Positions 1-11,068 of a stretch of DNA of 64,000 bases are shown in pieces. The stretch's first letter is position 1; each line of letters starts with the position of its first letter. The stretch spans positions 9,077,181-9,141,180 of the forward strand of contig OX439137.1 of NCBI GenBank assembly GCA_949318235.1. Direction: 5' to 3'. This DNA comes from Ecdyonurus torrentis. Its lineage: Eukaryota; Arthropoda; Insecta; Ephemeroptera; Heptageniidae. The notes below the pieces were generated by a model that had not been told where the DNA came from, ran no database searches, and worked only from the letters and a program-made list of their open reading frames with translations. A program made the translations under genes and the position numbers.

Positions 1-42
<42 letters not shown>

Positions 43-738
43 ATTTTGGCGTATATTGTATTATTATTTAATTGTGAGTGTAAAAAGTATGATATAGAAT
101 ATAATATACATTATAATGTATACATACTGTATTCTACATAATATGTATTCTACTGTATAGTATGCAAATCAACTCTTAATTAGAGCTATAATTTTTTTCA
201 GTTTTTTTTTTCACGCGATATTATTAAATATTTATTGCATATTGCATATAAATATTAATTAATGTGTTTGTTTATTTTGGTTGATTTCACTCATTGATTT
301 TAGGCTTGCGGTTTCACGCTATACTTGTTGACACAGGCTAGTTGACAATCCTAGTTGACACAGGCTGACACAGGCCTACAAAACAACTACTGTATAACAA
401 AAATCGCAATGCAAAATATAATTATTTATAAAATAATAAAATCGGTCAAGAAGAGTATTTAATATGCTATTCTTTTAAAACTCAATCGTATTAAAACGAT
501 AATTTCTCCACTGTATATTAACTTCGATTATTTAAATAATCGATTACGTATTAGAAAGCTATTGTAGTGTTATTGGCCGATATTTTAATAAATCGTATTA
601 GAATATATTTTTATATTACTTTTTGGTTCTTTTTTATTTATAAAAGAAAATGTAAATTTAATTGTATTAAAAAATTATTTCGATGCATTTTAATATTATA
701 ATATTAGTTTTTTTATTTATTTTCTTTCTTCAGTTTGA
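1..738. other. downstream flank or final intron of the SMOC gene
   Basis: This is AT-rich non-coding sequence. Positions 1-40 are a (CT)n tract cut by the window edge. A short tandem-like stretch at 325-380 repeats GTTGACA and CACAGGC. No further SMOC exon is recognisable. It is either 3'UTR and downstream DNA, if the stop at 739-741 is used, or intron. Confidence 0.6.
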
Positions 739-755
739 TTATGTATTTTGCATAC

Positions 756-936
756 CTTTATTCAATGCTGTAGATTCTTGTCCAGAAACTCCGAGACATA
801 GTAACCATTCTGTGAGGCTGATTTTACGATCTCGATTTATGTCACAGTAACGAGGCAATTTTTTGCCACAGTATCGCAAAGAAGGTTGAGATTCCACCAA
901 TGTACGGAATGCTTTCCATTCTGTTCTTACAAGTGC
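756..936 (-). CDS. SMOC: SMOC exon: end of second EC domain (3' limit uncertain)
   Basis: It starts in phase 0 after TTTTTTCAG and completes the EF-hand begun on the previous exon (joined loop DKNKDRALVRTE). It continues with WKAFRTLV, CGKKLPRYC, a second loop DINRDRKISLTE, then WLLCLGVSGQESTALNK. This closely matches the end of SMOC proteins (CDxNxDxxISxxE...CLGV). A donor (AAA G before GTATGC) would end the exon at 756 in phase 1, leading to an exon outside the window. If it is not used, the frame continues for four more residues (G-M-Q-N-T including the split codon) to TAA at 741-739. An AATAAA lies at about 717-712, but such hexamers are common in this AT-rich DNA. Confidence 0.88.
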
Positions 937-1702
937 CTGAAAAAAATATTATACATAGTTCATATAAAATTAATTAAAAATACATACCAAAATAAAACGT
1001 AATTTTTTATTACAGTATAAAATGATTCAATCACTTATATCGTCTCATGTTTATACACGTATAGCACATGGTAATTATAAGATAGTTTAAGCGTTTTATG
1101 GAGATGGCCCAATGGAGGTTATCAGTGAACGGCGCGGAAAAAGCTATAATAAAGAACTATTGTAGGACCACGTTTTTAGCGCTTGTTAAGAAAAACTACT
1201 GCACTTGACGAACTTTTGTGTCTTTGTAATCATCTTATTTACCTATAACTTAAATAATCAAAAGTATAATAGGAAGAAGCAAAGAACTTAAAAACAATAA
1301 AAATCAACACAAAAACTATATTAAAAAGAAAATCACTGAGCTGGCCACGTTTTTGTGCAGCTCTCGGGATGATAAAAATATGTAGGTTTGGCCAAAAAGG
1401 TGTTCTTACTTTTGCGGCCCCCCTACCCACTCTAGAATGTTCAAAATATTTCTAAAAAACGTGTAGATTTAAGGGTGTTTTTTGGACCGATTTTTAAAAA
1501 TTTATCTCAATTTCTTCTGTTTTTTTTTTTTTTTTTTTGTTTTGTTTTGTTTTAACTTTTTTGGCTCTTTTTTTATTGAATTATCTGAGGTCCACTGTAT
1601 TGTATACTAGGACTGAAGAGGATATATTCCAAAAACTAATGATTTTTCAAATGTTAACAAAATAAATTGTATAAATCAATGAATAAAATTATCTCAACTT
1701 AC
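937..1702 (-). other. SMOC: SMOC intron within the EF-hand of EC2
   Basis: A 766-bp intron that splits the EF-hand loop of the second EC domain. It contains a T-rich run at about 1520-1560 and no repeat I can match elsewhere in the window. Confidence 0.85.
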
Positions 1703-1796
1703 CCTATCTTTGTTTTTGTCGAATGAGCGGAAGTGCCAATTTGCAACACTGGACGAAGAAATTGTAGGCATACGAATTTCTTCGTCATCTTTTAAG
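1703..1796 (-). CDS. SMOC: SMOC exon: middle of second EC domain, first half of an EF-hand
   Basis: A 94-nt exon entering in phase 2 (acceptor ATTTTCAG) and leaving in phase 0 (AGG before GTAAGT). It reads LKDDEEIRMPTISSSV, then ANWHFRSFDKNKDR. The segment WHFRSFDKNKDR is the entering helix and first half of an EF-hand loop. The splice junction falls inside the 12-residue loop, after its sixth residue. In human SMOC the matching segment is of the form VVHWYFSQLD. Confidence 0.9.
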
Positions 1797-2179
1797 CTGA
1801 AAATTAATTATTGTTAATTTATATAAATACATTCAATATAAAAAAAAAAACTGATAAAATTGTGTAATTATAATAGAAATCTTCAAAATTGTATTTTTAC
1901 ATGGTAAAAAGATGGTCACAAACTCTGCATCTTATTCATAGTTTAATCTTGACATTTTAATGTAGCATTTATTAATTTTTTTTATAAGAAATATTTTGTT
2001 CGAATTCCAAGAATAAGGATTTGAAAATAATTTAGCAAGGTAAATACAAGAAAGAAAAAAAAAATGTTTATACAAATCAATCTTATCCATTTTTATTTTT
2101 GTACAATTATTAATAATAAAAAGAAAATCACATGAATAGATTTCTCTTAAAAGTATAAATAAAGTAATTAACTCCTTAC
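1797..2179 (-). other. SMOC: SMOC intron in EC2
   Basis: A 383-bp AT-rich intron, the shortest visible in the gene. I see nothing else in it. Confidence 0.85.
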
Positions 2180-2279
2180 CTCTCAGAGCTGTTTGTACTT
2201 AAAATGGTAACTGGCATTTTCTTGCTTAGAAAATCCATTAAATCCTTAAGGAAAGTTCGTTTTTTAGGCTCCGGACATC
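2180..2279 (-). CDS. SMOC: SMOC exon: start of second EC domain (EC2)
   Basis: A 100-nt exon entering in phase 1 (acceptor ATGAAACAG) and leaving in phase 2 (GAG AG before GTAAGG). It reads GCPEPKKRTFLKDLMDFL, then SKKMP, then ILSTNSSER. The GCPExKKxxFLxxLLD segment is diagnostic of the region after TY2 in SMOC proteins, where it forms the first helix of the C-terminal EC domain. It differs in sequence and exon structure from the equivalent start of EC1. Confidence 0.91.
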
Positions 2280-2450
2280 CTGTTTCATATAAAAATGAAT
2301 ATTAATATTGCAAACATTATGTATACATTCAGCATTCAGGTTATTTAATTACACAAGAAGAGCAATTTAGATAGTAATAAGAAAAAATTAAAATGAACTA
2401 TATCGATCTTTCATCACACGTATAAAGTATGATATCTTTGGTTGTATATT

Positions 2451-2598
2451 ATTCATTCATTCATTCATTCATTCATTCATTCATTCATTCATTCATTCAT
2501 TCATTCATTCATTCATTCATTCATTCATTCATTCATTCATTCATTCATTCATTCATTCATTCATTCATTCATTCATTCATTCATTCACTCACTCATTA
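2451..2598. repeat. (TTCA)n microsatellite
   Basis: About 34 near-perfect copies of a TTCA/ATTC tetranucleotide, ending in a CACTCACTCATT variant. Its open frame of repeating His-Ser-Phe-Ile is an artefact of the repeat. Confidence 0.98.
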
Positions 2599-2742
2599 AA
2601 TTTACACACAATACCAACAGCTATATATGATTACGTTAATATAATTAAATTATTTTACCATTAAAATCTCGAGCTAAATTTTCAGTGTTATACGTATGCC
2701 AATGCGCTGAATTTCAATGGTATATCATGTATTATCACAATC

Positions 2743-2953
2743 GTGTGTATAACATGGGCAAAAATACGTAATATTTATGCTACTTCATTTTCAGTACAAT
2801 TTATCCAATACTAATACTTCACAATTTTTATGTTATACAATATCATAAATAATATGTTGTACTGTTAATAATTATGTATTGTTTTAATTTAGTATCATTT
2901 ATGAAAGTATGACAAATGTAGCATAAATTACGTAATTTATCATTTTCGTGTGC
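2743..2953. mobile_element. family B MITE copy
   Basis: It begins with GGGCAAAAATACGTAATA, contains several blocks of the form GCATAAAT/ATTTATGC, and ends GCATAAATTACGTAAT...TTTTCGTGTGC. Internal blocks and ends match the copies at 6764, 10407, 27942 and 37841. Confidence 0.7.
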
Positions 2954-3243
2954 AACAAAAGGGCACTTTTCACTGCAGAAGTTATCAACATAAATTTAAT
3001 GATCACCCTAGCCAGTGATTGCCTAAATGGACTCTTGCCAGTGCCCTAAATTACGTTGTAAATTAACTATTTTTTATGTTATTTTTGCGAAAGTTTTTAT
3101 TTACAAAATATACAATTTAATTTAGAGAAATTACTCTTAAATTTTTTATTCTAACACCTTCAATTTTTTTAAATCATTATTATCATGATTATTATCTTGT
3201 TTTTGAATAAAATACAAATATTTAAATATTACTCAAAACTTAC

Positions 3244-3354
3244 CTTTCATTGGCCGTACAGGTGGTACGATTGAATCACATTTTGGGTCATCATTTTTAA
3301 CAGAAGTTCCAGGTACTGCTTTTCCAGTATCTTCATCGACGCAGAAACAATAAC
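3244..3354 (-). CDS. SMOC: SMOC exon: second half of thyroglobulin type-1 domain 2 (TY2)
   Basis: A 111-nt exon (37 codons), phase 1 at both ends: acceptor ACCATAG, donor GTAAGT. It completes TY2 with YCFCVDEDTGKAVPGTSV, then DDPKC, and runs into the linker DSIVPPVRPMK. CFCV is the TY core motif; the first TY domain has CWCV. Joined to the preceding exon it reads TSTGYCFCV, which matches the SMOC pattern TxTGYCWCV closely. The polypyrimidine tract before the acceptor is poor, so the acceptor is supported mainly by homology and phase. Confidence 0.92.
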
Positions 3355-3663
3355 CTATGGTAACAATTGAAATGATTTGATTAATATGTTGTATACTGTA
3401 TACTATTATTAATATACGAAGACTACAATAAATTTATAATCGATATCAATAATATTCCAATAAAGTGTCAATAAATTAATGAATCAATGAATTGTAAATA
3501 TATTATAATATATATGCTTTGGTTCAATAACTTTTATATTTGAAGTTAATCAAATAGATCAATAAATTGACCAATTATTAAATCAATATTTCTATTTTAG
3601 TATTTTTCAATGAGTTTCAATTATAAGAAAAAAAAGTATGCGTTAATACATAATAAACTTACA

Positions 3664-4001
3664 GGCATAGAAAACATCAAACAATACGTTCTTTTTAATC
3701 ATTAAATACAAAATGGGATCTACAAAACTGATGATAATTTTTACCATAATGTAAATGTGGTCCCACAAGAGAGTGTGAAAAAACTGTAAAGTATGCAATT
3801 TGCGTGAATATTTCTGTTTATGACGTCAGAAACAGGCAAACTTTAGTATGAAAATGTTGTGCGTGTTGCATAAATCGAAATTTTATCATCACTGCTACAA
3901 CGCTACAGTTGGGTTTTAAGGCCAATTTATGTTATTTATGTAAGTCCCATCAAGTGATTTGTGATATAAATGCTTATGTTTTCATGTTGTCTATGCCTTT
4001 A
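3664..4001 (+). mobile_element. family C element (about 340 bp)
   Basis: Matches copies at 22965, 32265 and 56738 along most of its length. Shared blocks include AAATGGGATCTACAAAACT, CTGTAAAGTATGCAATTTG and GTTGCATAAATCGAAATTTT. The ends are inverted (GGCATAGA and TCTATGCC). It carries a TGACGTCA site at 3821-3828. It has no coding capacity, so it is a MITE-like non-autonomous element. Confidence 0.8.
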
Positions 4002-4051
4002 AGTGACTGAAAAGTAGTGTATAATAAAAGTAACAGCAACAGAGTTCATAT

Positions 4052-4056
<5 letters not shown>

Positions 4057-4133
<77 letters not shown>
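4057..4133. repeat. (TC)n microsatellite
   Basis: A perfect TC dinucleotide run of about 77 bp. Confidence 0.98.
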
Positions 4134-4140
<7 letters not shown>

Positions 4141-4809
4141 ACTAGCTTATGTAGTTAAAAAAAAAAACTACCACTACCAATAGTTTACTAAATCACATAA
4201 TGTGACAGACTTAAGAAAAAAATAAACATAATAATAAAAGACGCGGGTTAATTTTATTTCATGTTCTCTATGAATTGATTGTTATGCAAATTTCTAATTT
4301 TTGAGTTCATTAAGTATTTTTAATTCATTTTTAAAAATTGAAAATTGACGTCATGGGCGACAACGTATGCATGTGGATTATGGACACATGAAAAATTTAC
4401 CACCTCTGTGACGTCATTTCAAAAATTATTTAACAATACTTAATTAACTCAAAAGTTTTAATTTCATATACGTCTTGATTCAGAACAATGTCTTCTTTTA
4501 GAATGTGCAATTAACGTTAAGTTACCCCTTAATTTTTTTTATAGTCTTCTTTATTATTACTGCAGCAAATCACAAATAAAAATACATTTTGTTTTTGCTC
4601 CCGCAGACTCGAGTGTTATACGATATTTATGTCAAACAATATTTTTGTCTCTATACCTGATAGGCACCGTACAAGGTTATGAGTTATGAATTAAGAAATT
4701 TGATATCTGACAAGGCATCAATGCATAGCAAACCAATAATCTAATTTATAAATTTGCGTGACTACATAAAAAATATTTCTAAATTAAGCGGATAGATTAT
4801 TTGGTAATT

Positions 4810-5191
4810 TAGTTAGCGGTTGTGGCTTGTAACTCAAAATCAAAAACTTCGAAATTTTACTATGCCATGATGTGAAAGTTATTAATAGGTAGTTTATTAG
4901 TTACCTGTAATAAAATTTTCAGACCCCATGATCATCAGAAAAGAGTAAATATAATTATTATTAAAATTAATTTGGGCTCTTATGGGACTAAAACTTTGTT
5001 TGTTTTTTTAATCATAATTTTGAAACTAGCATGGTGACCCCCCCCCCCCCTCTCTCTCTCTCACTTTTTTTTTGTTTTGTTTTTTGTTTTTTTTTTGCCA
5101 TAATTCTAATTATACTGTGCAAAGTTTCAGACTTTTCTTTCTTTACAACTTGTTAGTCAAATCCCGCTGTATAGCTGATTTCCTGCCTTAA
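4810..5191 (+). mobile_element. family E element
   Basis: About 380 bp, similar to 8573-8919. Shared blocks: TGGCTTGTA, AACTTCGAAA, ATAAAATTTTCAGA, TTATGGGACTAA, ATGGTGACCCCCC, TTTTCTTTCTTT and TTAGTCAAATCCC, ending in CCTTAA. Poly-C and (TC)n have expanded inside this copy at about 5037-5062. It has no coding capacity. Confidence 0.7.
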
Positions 5192-6105
5192 GATAATATA
5201 AGAAATTAATTCAACTGGATCATGATGTATACAATTTTGTAAGTTATATATAAATGATGAAAATGACCTCTCACGTTATATGAAAGATTTCTTCAGGATC
5301 AAATTGTTTGTTCAACTAGGTGATACTGTGCAGTAAATTTACTTTTCAATATAGAAAGTTAAGCTTTAAATCAACATTATCAAAGAAACAAAATATCTAT
5401 AGCATATTATATATATTTTAAAGTATTCAATAAGCAAATTACTAAAACCATTACTAGAAAGAAATAAAATTCTCCCCCAGCATGTTCACTATAATCTTGA
5501 ATCTTCCTTGCAAATGTATATAAAAATTCTAAATTCTTCATTAATTTCCTTCATCCTTTACATACAATACAAAGTATCAACTTAAGGTTTTAAATGATAA
5601 AATAAAATAAATTTAAATAAAGCAAGAAAATTAACTGGGCTTAATTCCTTGAAGACGACTTTTGATCTAGATTATTTCCCCAACTTGTACACAACTTAAA
5701 TGTTCTTGTATGTATATAGCGATAATTTATTTTTAAACGAAAATTCAAGTTTTTTTAAGAAACAAAATTAAAAGGGATTTTCAGGTAAGATAAAAGTTAA
5801 GGGGAAAAAAAAATTGTGTGTAATTGTACAGACTTTTTCATGAAAAATTGAATTCTATATAACATATGGAAATAACATGTATTTTAATGAAGTTTTGCGT
5901 CAACTGAAATCTCTATCTGATCGCATTGTATGGCCATAAGCTAAAAAAAATCAAATTTGTATAAAAAATACTGTACATCTTTCTTTTTCTTTTTTTCGAA
6001 AGTTCAAATTTGACATGTATTATCGTTTATTCGTATTATAAATTTATCCACATTAAATACATTGTACATTTTACATGTAAACTTTTTTCATTCAATATTG
6101 TATAT

Positions 6106-6458
6106 CAGAGGTGTCAAAAAAGCGACCCGCAGGCCGCATGTGGCCCGCGAGGTCATTTTGTGCGGCCAGCGGAACCTCCGATTAAAAAAAAATTAAAAAT
6201 TAAACGAAAAAAATGACAAAAAGAAATGTATAATTACTGTTTTAGTCCTGCCTTTTCATAGTTTTAATATTAACGATGTTAATGTTTTTAATTAAATGTA
6301 TATTTTTTTGCGTAAAAATTAATAGCCACGAAACCTTTTTGAAAAAAATTTCCCCTCCGGTGGGGAGCCCGATCCACCCCTCACTGAAAGTCTACAGCCC
6401 GCAAATAATTTCTAAGATTGGATTTGGCCCGGCATGCAAAATGAGTTTGACACACCTG
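6106..6458. mobile_element. hAT-like non-autonomous element
   Basis: Inverted ends CAGAGGTGTCAAA and TTTGACACACCTG, 353 bp apart, are typical of hAT terminal repeats (CAGnGGTGTCAAAC type). Next to the ends are inverted GC-rich blocks (GCCCGCGAGG and GGCCCGGCATG) of the 'gcggcccgc' kind found in hAT MITEs of many animals. The flanking 8-mers TTGTATAT and TTGCGTAT agree at 6 of 8 bases, consistent with an old 8-bp target duplication. It contains no transposase. Confidence 0.75.
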
Positions 6459-6495
6459 TTGCGTATATAATATATAAATTACTAAGAAAATATAT

Positions 6496-6525
6496 CTGAG
6501 AGAGAAAGAGAGAGAGAGAGAGAGA
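6496..6525. repeat. (GA)n microsatellite
   Basis: A short, slightly interrupted GA run about 30 bp from the TY2 exon, inside the intron. Confidence 0.95.
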
Positions 6526-6554
6526 AATTAAAATGAATGTAATGATAAACTTAC

Positions 6555-6677
6555 CCGTAGAAGTGTAACATTGCGTCTTTTTGTACCGTCCATCTGTAGT
6601 ACATTCAGGAATATAAAGATTCAGATTACTATTTTGTTCTTCAAGTACCGTCTTTCTATCTACCAAACAACCATGTT
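6555..6677 (-). CDS. SMOC: SMOC exon: first half of thyroglobulin type-1 domain 2 (TY2)
   Basis: A 123-nt exon (41 codons), phase 1 at both ends: acceptor TTGTTTACAG, donor GTAAGT. It reads HGCLVDRKTVLEEQ, then LNLYIPECTTDGRYKKTQC, then YTSTG. This is the N-terminal half of a thyroglobulin type-1 repeat: the first Cys, the PEC-TxDGRY-xxxQC block, and the residues just before the CxCV core. The core itself is on the next exon at 3244-3354. The exon lies 18 kb downstream of the EC1 exon. A hAT-like element ends about 97 bp into the following intron. Confidence 0.92.
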
Positions 6678-6763
6678 CTGTAAACAATAAATATATTAAT
6701 TATTATCATAATAAAAACAATACAGTTCTTTATAAAGTAAACCGATTACTTCTTTTCTTCCAT

Positions 6764-6976
6764 ATACACAGAAAGAATAAATTATGTAATTTATGCTGCA
6801 TTTATGTCATTCTAGCATAATTTATGCTAAACTAGAACAACATAAATAATTATGCTGTAAAACATAATATTTATGCTTTGTAGCATACTATGCAGTATAG
6901 AAAAAATTATGCTGTATTAAACAAATTATGCTACAAAGGTGCTAGCATAATTATTACGTATTTATTTTTTTCAGTG
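6764..6976. mobile_element. family B MITE copy
   Basis: It starts ACAGAAAGAATAAATTATG and contains TTTATGCTGCATTTATGTCA and AACATAAATAATTATGCTG. It ends GCTAGCATAATTATTACGTA followed by TTTTTCAGTGC. The order of blocks is the same as in 10407-10636 and 37841-38065. Confidence 0.8.
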
Positions 6977-8572
6977 CATTATAACTTTAATTTTATTGAA
7001 AATTAAGTCTAGCATAATTAAATTTATTATAAACGAAACTTAATTTTTAATTGATTTTTTTTTAAATGTATAGTTTTAAAGAATTATATAAATTTATTTT
7101 GATAGTTAATCTTTGAAACAATTAAAACGAACTTCTGAAAACGTAATTAAATTTAAAGTCTAAAAATAATAATAATAATAATAATAATAATAGTAAAAAC
7201 TATAAAAGACATACAATTTTACAATGCGGGATTTTTTTTTTTTTTTTTTTTTTTATACTTTTAAAATTCATTCATTTTAATGCTATCAGACTTAATTTAC
7301 AATGATTTAAAATCAAAGTATTATCTTTATTTGTTACGCGAGACGTTTAGAGTTGAATCTAAAGCACCTTCTTCGATGCTTTGATTCAGTCTCATTTTAA
7401 CATATTAATTTTGTAAATCATTTAATTTATTTTATAGAAATATGAGAGAACTCTTAATCGTTGGAATGAAACTACTAAAAAGAAGAAGAAGAAGAAGAAT
7501 AAACAAAAAAATTAAGCAATTAAATAGTGTCTGCTGAATATGTTCGTAGAAAAAAATATGTCTATAATATTTAACTCTCATAGTAGCCACTTTTTTTCCA
7601 CCTTTTATGTGATGAAATAAAAGTATAGTACAGTAGTATATTTTCATTGTGTTAGGTTTAAAGAAAACATTATAAAAAGTTGTTATATTAATGTATGTAT
7701 ATTTTTTACAAGAAATAAATTATCATTGTTAAATAAATTATTAACTATTTGAAAAACAGAGAGGTATTTTTCCCATAATTTTTAAGGACCTATATCTGCC
7801 ACAAAATTATGAAGGAAAAAAAATGATAATGAAACATAAAAAGCCAAATTACCAAAATTATTGATAAACGCGATTATTTTTTTAATAATTTTTTTGTTAA
7901 AAATGATTTTGCATGCATTTTTTTTTTAAAGTTATAACATAAATATGTACATTTTGTATATATATACAATTTATTATTTTATATTATGATGTTCCTGTAC
8001 AAAATTTATAATAGAACCTGTAAAATTGTTGATGAAATTTATAAAATATAATTACAGTACCAAAGTCAGTATTATAGTAGATATATGAGACATGCAAGCT
8101 TTTGAAGTGATAAAAAATATTGATCGTTTCAGTCAATATTTTATTATGACTGTATCATAATTTTTAGTGTATTAATCGACCAAGATTGATCGATCGAACG
8201 ATTAATTGATTGATTGATAATTTTTTTCATTCAAATAATGGCGCTAAATTTTATCGTTTTATTTAAATTCAATCTCGGTTGAAACGCTATAAGTGTTTTA
8301 TTTATTTATTATTATATTCTTTTATATTTTATAATAATAAATTAGATTGATTTAAACCTGACATACAAACTTTTTGGCATGCAATGATACTTCCAAGTCT
8401 CACGCAGTTGCAGCCAGATAATTTGCATTGCAATAAAATAAATAATGTTAATTTTCAATATAATTTACCATGACCCCATAGAGTAAAGGTTAAATTTTTA
8501 TATATTTATACTTTTATTATACATATATATTTTATAATTTTAAAAATCCACCTTCATCAGCAAATATGATTC

Positions 8573-8919
8573 TTAAGGGTTGTATTCAGATGGCTTGTAT
8601 CTCAGAATTTAAAAAGAAAACTTCGAAACTTTATGATGCCATATGAAAGTTAATGACAGCTACCTATGATAAAATTTTCAGAACCCGTGACCCCCGAGAC
8701 CATCAGATAAACGAGAAAATAATTATTGAAGTTAACATGGGCTTTTATGGGACTAACACTTCAAAAAATCATAATTTAAAATCTAGAATGGTGACCCCCC
8801 CAATTTTTTTACATTATTGAAGATACAATATCCTATTGTATCACTGTGCATAATTTTAGATTTTTCTTTCTTTGCAATTTTTTAGTCAAATCCCCCAATA
8901 CCTGATTTCCCGCCTTAAC
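8573..8919 (+). mobile_element. family E element
   Basis: Second copy of the element at 4810. It runs from TTAAGGGTTGTATTCAG to TGATTTCCCGCCTTAA; the TTAA-bounded ends look weakly inverted (TTAAGG and CCTTAA). The poly-C/(TC)n expansion of the first copy is absent. Confidence 0.7.
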
Positions 8920-9028
8920 GAGTTTCTACAATAAATTATCCTCAATTGATAAATCACAGTAGTTAGGACATGGGACATACATATGGATATGTAGATGAGA
9001 TAAATATACGTATTATAATTATAACTTA

Positions 9029-9148
9029 AACTGTTCACAATGACGCGTAAATTCATATTATTACTCGTACGTGAAGATACAACAATCAATGTTATTTGGG
9101 TTCTTACGTGAAAGTTATGTGAATTTACGTTTTATTGTAAACAGCCCA
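9029..9148. mobile_element. family H palindromic MITE
   Basis: About 120 bp with inverted ends: ACTGTTCACAATGACGCG and ATTGTAAACAGCC. The arms carry ACGTGAAG and CTTACGTGAA. It matches 52090-52207 and 41547-41688. Confidence 0.75.
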
Positions 9149-9261
9149 CAAAGTTGAAGCGGCGGTCGAACCGGTGGCATTATAAGTATGGTGCTGAATT
9201 ATGATAACATAGAAAATTTATGCACCTTCAGTAAACTGTGGTGGAGAAAACGTTAAAAATA

Positions 9262-9415
9262 GGCAATCCACTTTACATTTTCTATTATATATCTCTGAAT
9301 TTTTATAACGCCGTGAATTCAAAAAGGTGCCTATGTAAGTTAGGATTTTTTTAGCCCCAGTTTATGAGGTTACAAAAGTGTTTAGGGGTGTATGTTTGAT
9401 GATACCAGCTTATAT
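9262..9415. mobile_element. family K repeat copy
   Basis: It shares CCACTTTACATTTTCTATT, GAATTCAAAAAGGTGCCTAT and CCAGTTTATGAGGTTACA with 40808-40945 and, in part, with 31868 and 56350. Its ends are not clear. Confidence 0.55.
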
Positions 9416-9429
9416 TTACTCATTTTATG

Positions 9430-9702
9430 CATTCATGTTAAAGTCGACGCCAAGTTGGATCACTAAATAGCATGGGCCGCATAGGAAAATTACTCATTTT
9501 GCCAGTTTAAAAATACAAAGTAGCAATATTTTTCAGAGCATTGATGTTGTTAACAGATTGAATTAGTATCACAAGTATGCCACGAAATTACTGATAACAA
9601 AAAAAAATAACCGATTTTTCAAAGAAAATAGCCAAAAATGAAGTTTTTGAGCAATGCTATTCATTACTCCTGTATGGCGTCGAAGTGCATTAAATATGAC
9701 GC
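9430..9702 (+). mobile_element. family D element
   Basis: Runs from CATTCATGTTAAAGTCGACG to GGCGTCGAAGTGCATTAAAT. Shared internal blocks: TTGCCAGTTTAAAAATAC, AGAGCATTGATG, and GCAATG(C/T)TATTCATT. Matches 15081, 16776 and 34150. Confidence 0.75.
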
Positions 9703-10132
9703 CCTAATTTCAATAAAAGATCCCCCCTCCCGTGATGGATCATGACTAATTTGTCCCCACAACAAAACTAAATAAACACTGACTTTGGTACAAAATAAAC
9801 ACAATCTTGCAAACGTTGAACATCTTGCGCAGTTACCAACCTTCCGTTGTTTCTTCTTCCCCTGTTGATGGCCCTCGATTGAAAACTGAAGCAGAAGTAT
9901 CATCCTCGTATGAAGCAATTGTACCTCCAGGTAGTCTGTCCGTTTCTTGAAGCACTATTAAGAGGATATAACCAACCCATGTTCATCCCTGATTTTTTTT
10001 TTTTTTTTTTTTTTTTAATTTTGTTAAATAACATGAACCCTCCATAAGCATCCTTAAAAAAGTATTGTGGACCAAAAAAAAAATAGCAATTTTTCAAATT
10101 AATATATGCAAGAGAGGACGAACCTACGCACT

Positions 10133-10328
10133 CAAACAAAAATAAAAACTCAATAATTATGCAATATCGCGATTTGATTTATCATTATTTATTCAAAACA
10201 ATATTATTTATAATATTTTGAATCATAACTATAATAAATAGCATAAATATTATGTTATAGTATAACTATTTACGATGTTACAATTTAGTCACATTCATAT
10301 AAATTACGCAATTTATTCTTCTCGTGAA
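10133..10328. mobile_element. family B MITE copy (diverged)
   Basis: CAATAATTATGCAAT at the left, AAATAGCATAAATATTATG inside, and AAATTACGCAATTTATTC at the right, ending in TCTCGTG. It lies next to a second family B copy at 10407. Confidence 0.6.
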
Positions 10329-10406
10329 GGGGTTTAAAATTTACTAACGGATTTTTCACCTCAACTTACATTATATGCAACCCTTTTTCTCAGCTCGGTA
10401 GAGAGC

Positions 10407-10636
10407 ACACGGACAGAAGAAATAACGTAATTTATGCTGCATTTATGTCATTATCTCATTATAGCATAAATGTTGACAAATTAGAACAAACTAAATAATT
10501 ATGCTGCACAATAATATTTATGCTTCTCAACAACATAATATGTAGCTTTTATGAAATATAGCAGAAATTATGTTGTATTGAATAAACTGTGCTGAAAATG
10601 AGCTAGCATAATTATTATGTATTATTTTCCGTGCAG
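10407..10636. mobile_element. family B MITE copy
   Basis: Starts CACGGACAGAAGAAATAACG and ends in ATTTTCCGTGCA, with short inverted CACGGA/TCCGTG termini. Between them are TTTATGCTGCATTTATGTCA and GCTAGCATAATTATTATG. Confidence 0.8.
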
Positions 10637-11068
10637 ATAAACTCAAATTTGATAGGGAATTTTAGTCGAATATTGAAGTTAATTTAGTGAAAAAAATTAT
10701 ACGTATATCAGAAAATTAAAAATCTGAATGTAAGACGAAAATTTACTCTGTATAGCATTGTAAATTTAATTCTAGGGATGTAATTTTTTTCATAACATTC
10801 CTTTCCGATTTTAGCACATGCGCAAATTTATATAGGAAGCGGATATTAATGAAAAATCTACAGTAAGGAAATTGTAAGATTCTTCCACTTAAATATACTT
10901 CATGAGATAAAAAAGAATCAACGGGAATGAAAATTGCATTTTAATTCAACTTTTGAAATTTATATTACAAATAATAATAATGATAAATGGTTCACTATTT
11001 TTTTTCTGTCCAGAATACCTTTTATGTATAATTTCACACATATAGGATTAAATATTAAATAAAAGAAA

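Larger units (their letters stand above)
2280..3243 (-). other. SMOC: SMOC intron between TY2 and EC2
   Basis: A 964-bp intron holding the (TTCA)n microsatellite at 2451-2586 and a family B element at about 2743-2953. Confidence 0.85.
3355..6554 (-). other. SMOC: SMOC intron inside TY2
   Basis: A 3.2-kb intron that splits the second thyroglobulin domain just before its CFCV core. It holds a family C element (3664-4001), a (TC)n tract (4057-4133), a family E element (4810-5191), a hAT-like element (6106-6458) and a (GA)n tract. The remainder is plain AT-rich sequence. Confidence 0.85.

Noticed and set aside
2442..2630. Open frame with repeating His-Ser-Phe-Ile
   Set aside because: It is the translation of the (TTCA)n microsatellite and has no independent coding signal.
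6010..6470. Two plus-strand open frames
   Set aside because: Both lie mostly inside the hAT-like element and have no transposase motifs.
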